A stretch of 64,000 nucleotides of DNA from contig NZ_JACCJY010000010.1 of the NCBI RefSeq assembly GCF_014596085.1, positions 1-64,000 of the forward strand, read 5' to 3'. The notes below the pieces were generated by a model that made no database searches, was not told where the DNA came from, and worked only from the letters and a program-made list of their open reading frames with translations. Source of the DNA: Azospirillum tabaci (GTDB lineage: Bacteria > Pseudomonadota > Alphaproteobacteria > Azospirillales > Azospirillaceae). The position numbers and the translations under genes were made by a program. Each line of letters begins with the position of its first letter. Positions within the stretch are counted from its first letter, which is position 1. Shown here piece after piece: positions 60,245-64,000 of this stretch.

Positions 60245-61231
60245 ATGCGCAGCGACACCCCCGCATCACGGCCCGTCCTCTTGGTGACCCGGCGCCTGCC
60301 CGAGGCGGTGGAGGCCCGCGCCGCGCGCGATTTCGACGCCCGGCTGAACCCGCAGGACCGCGCGCTGTCCGGCGCGGACATCGCGGCCCTGGCGGGGGAA
60401 GCCGGCGCCCAGGGCATCCTCTGCACCGCCGGGGACCGGCTGGACGCCGCGGCCATCGCAGCCCTGCCCGAGGCTGTCCGGATCGTCGCCACCTTCTCGG
60501 TCGGCACCGACCACATCGACCTGAACGCGGCCAAGGCCCGCGGCCTGATCGTCACCAACACCCCGGACGTGCTGACCGACGCGACCGCCGACATCGCCCT
60601 GCTGCTGATGCTCGGCGCGGCGCGGCGCGCGTCGGAGGGGGAGCGGATGATCCGCGCCGGAGCCTGGACCGGCTGGACGCCGACCCAGCTTCTCGGCACC
60701 CATCTGGGCGGAAAGCGGCTGGGCATCATCGGCATGGGCCGAATCGGGCAGGCGGTGGCCCAGCGGGCGCGGGCCTTCGGCATGACCATCCACTACTCCA
60801 ACCGGCGGCGCCTGCCCGCGGAGCAGGAGGCCGGGGCCGTCTACCACGCCGATCCCGAGGCGATGCTGGCGGTCTGCGACGTGCTGTCGCTGCATTTCCC
60901 GGCGACTCCGGAAACCACCCACTGGCTGAACGCGGAGCGCATCGAGCGCCTGCCGCCGGGGGCCATCGTGGTCAACACCGCCCGCGGCTCCGTCGTCGAC
61001 GACGAGGCTCTGATCGCCGCGCTGGCCAGCGGACGGCTGGCCGCCGCGGGGCTGGACGTGTTCGAGAACGAGCCGAACCTGCACGCCGGCTACCGCGGTC
61101 TGGAGAACGCCTTCCTGCTGCCTCACCTGGGCAGCGCCACGGTGGAAACCCGCAACGCCATGGGCTTCAAGGCGCTCGACAACCTGAACGCCGTCTTCGC
61201 CGGGTCGGCGCCGCCGGACCGCGTGGTGTGA
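60245..61231 (+). CDS. D-2-hydroxyacid dehydrogenase (glyoxylate/hydroxypyruvate reductase-like)
   Basis: 328 aa. NAD(P) fold GKRLGIIGMGRIGQAVAQRA; after strand 2 YSNRRRLPAEQE suggests NADP preference. Catalytic Arg in VNTARGSVVDDEAL, Glu in GLDVFENEPNL and His in LLPHLGSATVETRNAM. Start MRSDTPASRP with GAGG 8 nt upstream. Acts on small 2-keto acids such as glyoxylate or hydroxypyruvate; exact substrate not readable. Divergent from the EipB-like gene. Confidence 0.9.
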   Translation: MRSDTPASRPVLLVTRRLPEAVEARAARDFDARLNPQDRALSGADIAALAGEAGAQGILCTAGDRLDAAAIAALPEAVRIVATFSVGTDHIDLNAAKARGLIVTNTPDVLTDATADIALLLMLGAARRASEGERMIRAGAWTGWTPTQLLGTHLGGKRLGIIGMGRIGQAVAQRARAFGMTIHYSNRRRLPAEQEAGAVYHADPEAMLAVCDVLSLHFPATPETTHWLNAERIERLPPGAIVVNTARGSVVDDEALIAALASGRLAAAGLDVFENEPNLHAGYRGLENAFLLPHLGSATVETRNAMGFKALDNLNAVFAGSAPPDRVV

Positions 61232-61339
61232 CGTCGCCACACGCGGGCCTGTCGGGAGCCGGACAAGCCTTTTGTTCGGAAACCGTTCAAAAGAGAAAAC
61301 AAATAAAAAGTAGATAAAATTTTCCGTAATGGGCCGTTC

Positions 61340-61390
61340 TCCCGGCAATTTCTGCCTGGTGGCGGCTCTGTCCGGCAGAAATTGCCGGGA
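61340..61390. promoter_or_regulatory. Perfect 17-bp inverted repeat upstream of the diguanylate cyclase gene
   Basis: Left arm TCCCGGCAATTTCTGCC (61340-61356) and right arm GGCAGAAATTGCCGGGA (61374-61390) are exact complements, 17-nt spacer. The right arm ends 89 nt before the GGDEF start. No U-tract follows. It could be an operator, an attenuator or a terminator of the upstream dehydrogenase gene. An A/T-rich block (61280-61325) precedes it. Confidence 0.6.
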
Positions 61391-61479
61391 CGAAAGGCCT
61401 AGGCATACGGGAAAGCTCATGTGGCACGGTGATTGCTTCGGTTTCGGCGCAGCCAGTGCCGATCATGTGGAGAAAGCCC

Positions 61480-62274
61480 ATGAGCGCCGTCGTGAACACT
61501 CAGGACCCGGATGCCATTTCCGCCGACCATCACGACGGACTGCCTTTCGACCGCGGGACCCACGACCGCCTGCTGCGGATGGCCCCTTTGCGAGGCTCCC
61601 GCATCGCCCATCCGGCGGTGTCCGTGACCGTCGAGGCGCCGGCCCTGGAGCACCAGCTCGCCGAGGCCCGCGCGACCATTGCCGAGCAGCGTGACCGGAT
61701 CGCCTATCTGGAAAGCCTGTCCATGACGGACGAGTTGACCGGCCTGTTGAACCGCCGCGGCTTCTTCAGCCATTTCCGGCGCGAGATCGCCGCCGCGCGG
61801 CGGCAGGGCGCCAAAGGAAACGGCAAGGGTGGCGGGGTGCTGGTCATCATCGACCTGGACGGCTTCAAGCGGATCAACGACACCCATGGGCACATGGCCG
61901 GCGACGCCTACTTGCGGCAGGTCGCGCGGTTGCTCGTCGGATCGGTCCGCGAGGAGGATGTGGTGGCCCGGCTGGGCGGCGATGAGTTCGCGCTGCTGCT
62001 GACCAACACCGACGCGACCTGCGGCGACGTCCGCGCGCGGCAGATCGTGATTGCTGCGGGCCGGCGTTGCGTGCGATGGAACAACGCCGACCTGCCGGTC
62101 CGCTTCTCCTTCGGGGTGCAACCCTACGGGGCCGACGACCGGGAGGAGGAGGTGATCCGGCTCGCCGACTCCCGCATGTACAGCAACAAGGCCGGACGCC
62201 GCCCGCGCCCCGCGGGGCGCAAGGCCGGACCGCCTTCCGGTCATCGCGCGACGCTTCGGCAGACCACCGCCTGA
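61480..62274 (+). CDS. Diguanylate cyclase (GGDEF)
   Basis: 264 aa from MSAVVNTQDPDAISADHHDG, with GGAG 7 nt upstream; upstream Mets at 61429 and 61465 are less likely. A variable N-terminus leads to a coiled coil (about 55-80) and the GGDEF domain: SMTDELTGLLNRRGFF, IDLDGFKRINDTHGH and RLGGDEFALLL (166-170). The RxxD inhibitory site is intact (Arg157-Asp160, five residues before GGDEF), so the enzyme should make c-di-GMP with product inhibition. No membrane part. A phytochrome-like kinase follows on the same strand. Confidence 0.92.
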   Translation: MSAVVNTQDPDAISADHHDGLPFDRGTHDRLLRMAPLRGSRIAHPAVSVTVEAPALEHQLAEARATIAEQRDRIAYLESLSMTDELTGLLNRRGFFSHFRREIAAARRQGAKGNGKGGGVLVIIDLDGFKRINDTHGHMAGDAYLRQVARLLVGSVREEDVVARLGGDEFALLLTNTDATCGDVRARQIVIAAGRRCVRWNNADLPVRFSFGVQPYGADDREEEVIRLADSRMYSNKAGRRPRPAGRKAGPPSGHRATLRQTTA

Positions 62275-62438
62275 ACCCGGCATCGCTGCGGAAACACGGC
62301 ATCGGGCAGCCTGTCGCACCCCCCAGACCGGGCTTGACCGAACGGTCGCTCCCACCGCAGCATCCGCACCTTTCCGTCGCAAAGGTGCCTGCCCTGAACA
62401 CGTCTTCGGATCGTCCGAATCCCCCCTCGTCCCCGTCC

Positions 62439-64000
62439 ATGGCCGGGCGATCAACCACACGGCCTCCCGATGGGCCTCCTTATGGGCCTCACAATGAGGC
62501 CGCCGCTGGGATACAGCCGCACGGCGCCCTTGTGGCGCTGGACGGCGATGGCGAGACGATCCTGGCTTGCAGCGCGAACACCGCGGACTTCCTCGGCTTG
62601 GCGCCGGAACGGCTGCTGGGATGTGGCGCAGGGGTGCTCGACCTTCCCGAACTTGCGGATCTGCTGGCGAGGCTGCGCGCCCTCCCGCCGGACCTGCGGT
62701 CGCTCGGTTTGCATGCGTCCGTGACGCCGCCGCGAGGCAGGACGCTGCCCGCCTTTCTGCACGAGCATGGTGGACGGGTGATCATCGAGGTGGAGAGACC
62801 GCCCGCCGGGGCGGAGCAATGGGCCGCCCCGACAGCGCCGGCCGGCCTTCTGCCGGGTATCGCCGCCCTGCACGGCGCCGCGGGGCTGGAGGCCATGGCG
62901 GCCCACGCCGCTCAGACCGTCCGTCGCCTCACCGGTCTGGATCGCGTCATCGTCTGCCGTTTCGACGCCTCCGGCCATGGGGAGGTGGTGGCAAGGGACG
63001 AGGCGCCGGATTGGGGTCACGCCGGCCTGGATCTCCGGCCCGGCGCGGCCCTGCCGGCGAACGCCTTCGATCGCGGTCCGGACGGGCACCCGCGGTTGCG
63101 CGTGGTTCTTGACCATGCGGCGGAACCGGTTCCTCTCCTGCACGCCGACACGGCAATTCCGCCGCCCGATCTGGCCCACGCGCACCTGCGCAGCCCTCCC
63201 CCGTCCCGCCGGGACTTCCTGCGGCGCATGGGGGCGGGTGCGGCCTTGACCGTGCCGGTCGTTCATGGCGGCAAGCCGTGGGGGGTGATCTCGGGCCACC
63301 GCCGCCAACCCCATGGGGTGCCTCCGGCCATCCGGATGCTTGCCGCCCTGGCGGCCGACGCTCTCGGCCTGATGCTGGACGCCGCCGAACGCGCCGTGGA
63401 GCGCGAGCGCCGCGCCGCCCACGCCGCGCGGCAGGCGGAGGTGAGTCGGATCAAGTCCGACTTCCTGACCGGGATGAGCCACGAGCTTCGCACTCCGCTC
63501 AACGTCATCATCGGCTATTCGGATTTCCTGCTTCATCCGGGGGCCGGCCCGCTCACCGACCGGCAGCGCGACTGCATCGGGAACATCCGCGCCTCCGGCA
63601 CGCATCTTCTTGAACTCATCAACGATGTGCTGGACCTGTCGAAGATCGAGGCCGGGCATGTCGACCTAAACGACGAGGAGGTCGACGTCGCGGTCGTCGT
63701 GGGCGAAGTCTACGCCCTTCAGGAATTGGCCCTGTCGTCCGCCGGGCTGACCTTCGACGCGCAGTTTCCCCGTCCGCTGCCGCGCCTGCGCGCGGACCGG
63801 CGGTCGCTGCGGCAGATGCTGCTGAACCTGCTGTCCAACGCCGTCAAGTTCACCCCGGCGGGCGGGCGCGTCACCGTCGATGTGACGCGCACGGAGGAGG
63901 TGGCCGGGACCGGGCTGCGCATCGCCGTGATCGACACCGGAATCGGCATCCCGGAGGAGCACCGCCCCATCGTCCTGGAACCCTTCCGCCAAGTGCCGGG
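62439..64000 (+). CDS. Phytochrome-like histidine kinase (cut by right edge)
   Basis: 520 residues visible; start uncertain (ATG 62439 or GTG 62385; neither has a clear ribosome site). PAS-like entry GIQPHGALVALDGDGETIL; GAF domain GLDRVIVCRFDASGHGEVVA to MGAGAALTVPVVHGGKPWGV, a phytochrome-type match. Missing: N-terminal biliverdin Cys, the Asp of the DIP motif (PGAALPANA, Ala204), and the pocket His (SPPPSRRDF, Arg257). There is no PHY domain; GAF leads by a coiled coil straight to HisKA (FLTGMSHELRTPLNV, His348) and HATPase (LLSNAVKF, DTGIGIP). Probably does not bind bilin normally. Confidence 0.85.
   Translation, partial: MAGRSTTRPPDGPPYGPHNEAAAGIQPHGALVALDGDGETILACSANTADFLGLAPERLLGCGAGVLDLPELADLLARLRALPPDLRSLGLHASVTPPRGRTLPAFLHEHGGRVIIEVERPPAGAEQWAAPTAPAGLLPGIAALHGAAGLEAMAAHAAQTVRRLTGLDRVIVCRFDASGHGEVVARDEAPDWGHAGLDLRPGAALPANAFDRGPDGHPRLRVVLDHAAEPVPLLHADTAIPPPDLAHAHLRSPPPSRRDFLRRMGAGAALTVPVVHGGKPWGVISGHRRQPHGVPPAIRMLAALAADALGLMLDAAERAVERERRAAHAARQAEVSRIKSDFLTGMSHELRTPLNVIIGYSDFLLHPGAGPLTDRQRDCIGNIRASGTHLLELINDVLDLSKIEAGHVDLNDEEVDVAVVVGEVYALQELALSSAGLTFDAQFPRPLPRLRADRRSLRQMLLNLLSNAVKFTPAGGRVTVDVTRTEEVAGTGLRIAVIDTGIGIPEEHRPIVLEPFRQVP

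Overview
The window reads as the chromosome of a high-GC alphaproteobacterium, most likely Azospirillum or a close relative in the Rhodospirillales. That placement is an inference. It rests on the very high third-position GC, on alphaproteobacterial families (HdaA, the DUF2336, DUF2066 and DUF1849/EipB proteins, a short aa3-oxidase subunit IV), on a MarR gene divergent from a branched-chain aminotransferase gene, and on the density of sensory kinases. No tRNA, rRNA, CRISPR array, insertion sequence or prophage is visible.

Layout. 1-7.9 kb (minus): one giant frame encoding a maltokinase-TreZ-MalQ fusion that runs off the left edge, three small proteins and an FAD oxidoreductase. 8-15.2 kb: HNH endonuclease, an EnvZ/OmpR-type pair, a hybrid kinase, a cold-shock protein, a small SutA-like protein, MarR and ilvE. 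15.3-21 kb: uvrB, a lipoprotein, a DUF2336 protein and a REC-kinase. 21-27 kb: holC-pepA divergent from lptG-surA-pdxA (envelope assembly and vitamin B6). 27-32.8 kb: a block between pdxA and rsmA holding an MHYT/PAS hybrid kinase, a membrane protein, a lytic transglycosylase, an alpha/beta hydrolase and a secreted protein. 32.8-40.8 kb: rsmA, gmk-yicC, an SDR, a phospholipid methyltransferase-like protein, exoD-like and ABC-F genes, ndk. 40.9-47.7 kb: aa3 subunit IV, purN-purM, and a plus-strand run DUF2066 / CDP-alcohol phosphatidyltransferase / AI-2E-type transporter / hdaA / SDR. 47.7-58.8 kb: a polyphosphate neighbourhood (CYTH-CHAD, SixA, ppk1, ppx), a degenerate EAL protein, rnd and aspS. 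58.9-64 kb: a small protein, EipB-like, a D-2-hydroxyacid dehydrogenase, a diguanylate cyclase and a phytochrome-like kinase cut by the right edge.

Most of the window is core housekeeping in conserved alphaproteobacterial order. The less ordinary content is: (i) the triple maltokinase-TreZ-MalQ fusion; (ii) a kinase joining an MHYT membrane sensor to a PAS domain that keeps FixL-type heme-ligand positions; (iii) a phytochrome-like kinase that has lost the chromophore Cys, the Asp and His of the pocket, and the PHY domain, next to a diguanylate cyclase preceded by a perfect 17-bp inverted repeat; (iv) polyphosphate synthesis and hydrolysis genes beside a CHAD protein; (v) a family of C/G-rich palindromes at gene ends; and (vi) a purM gene whose expected ATG reads ATC.
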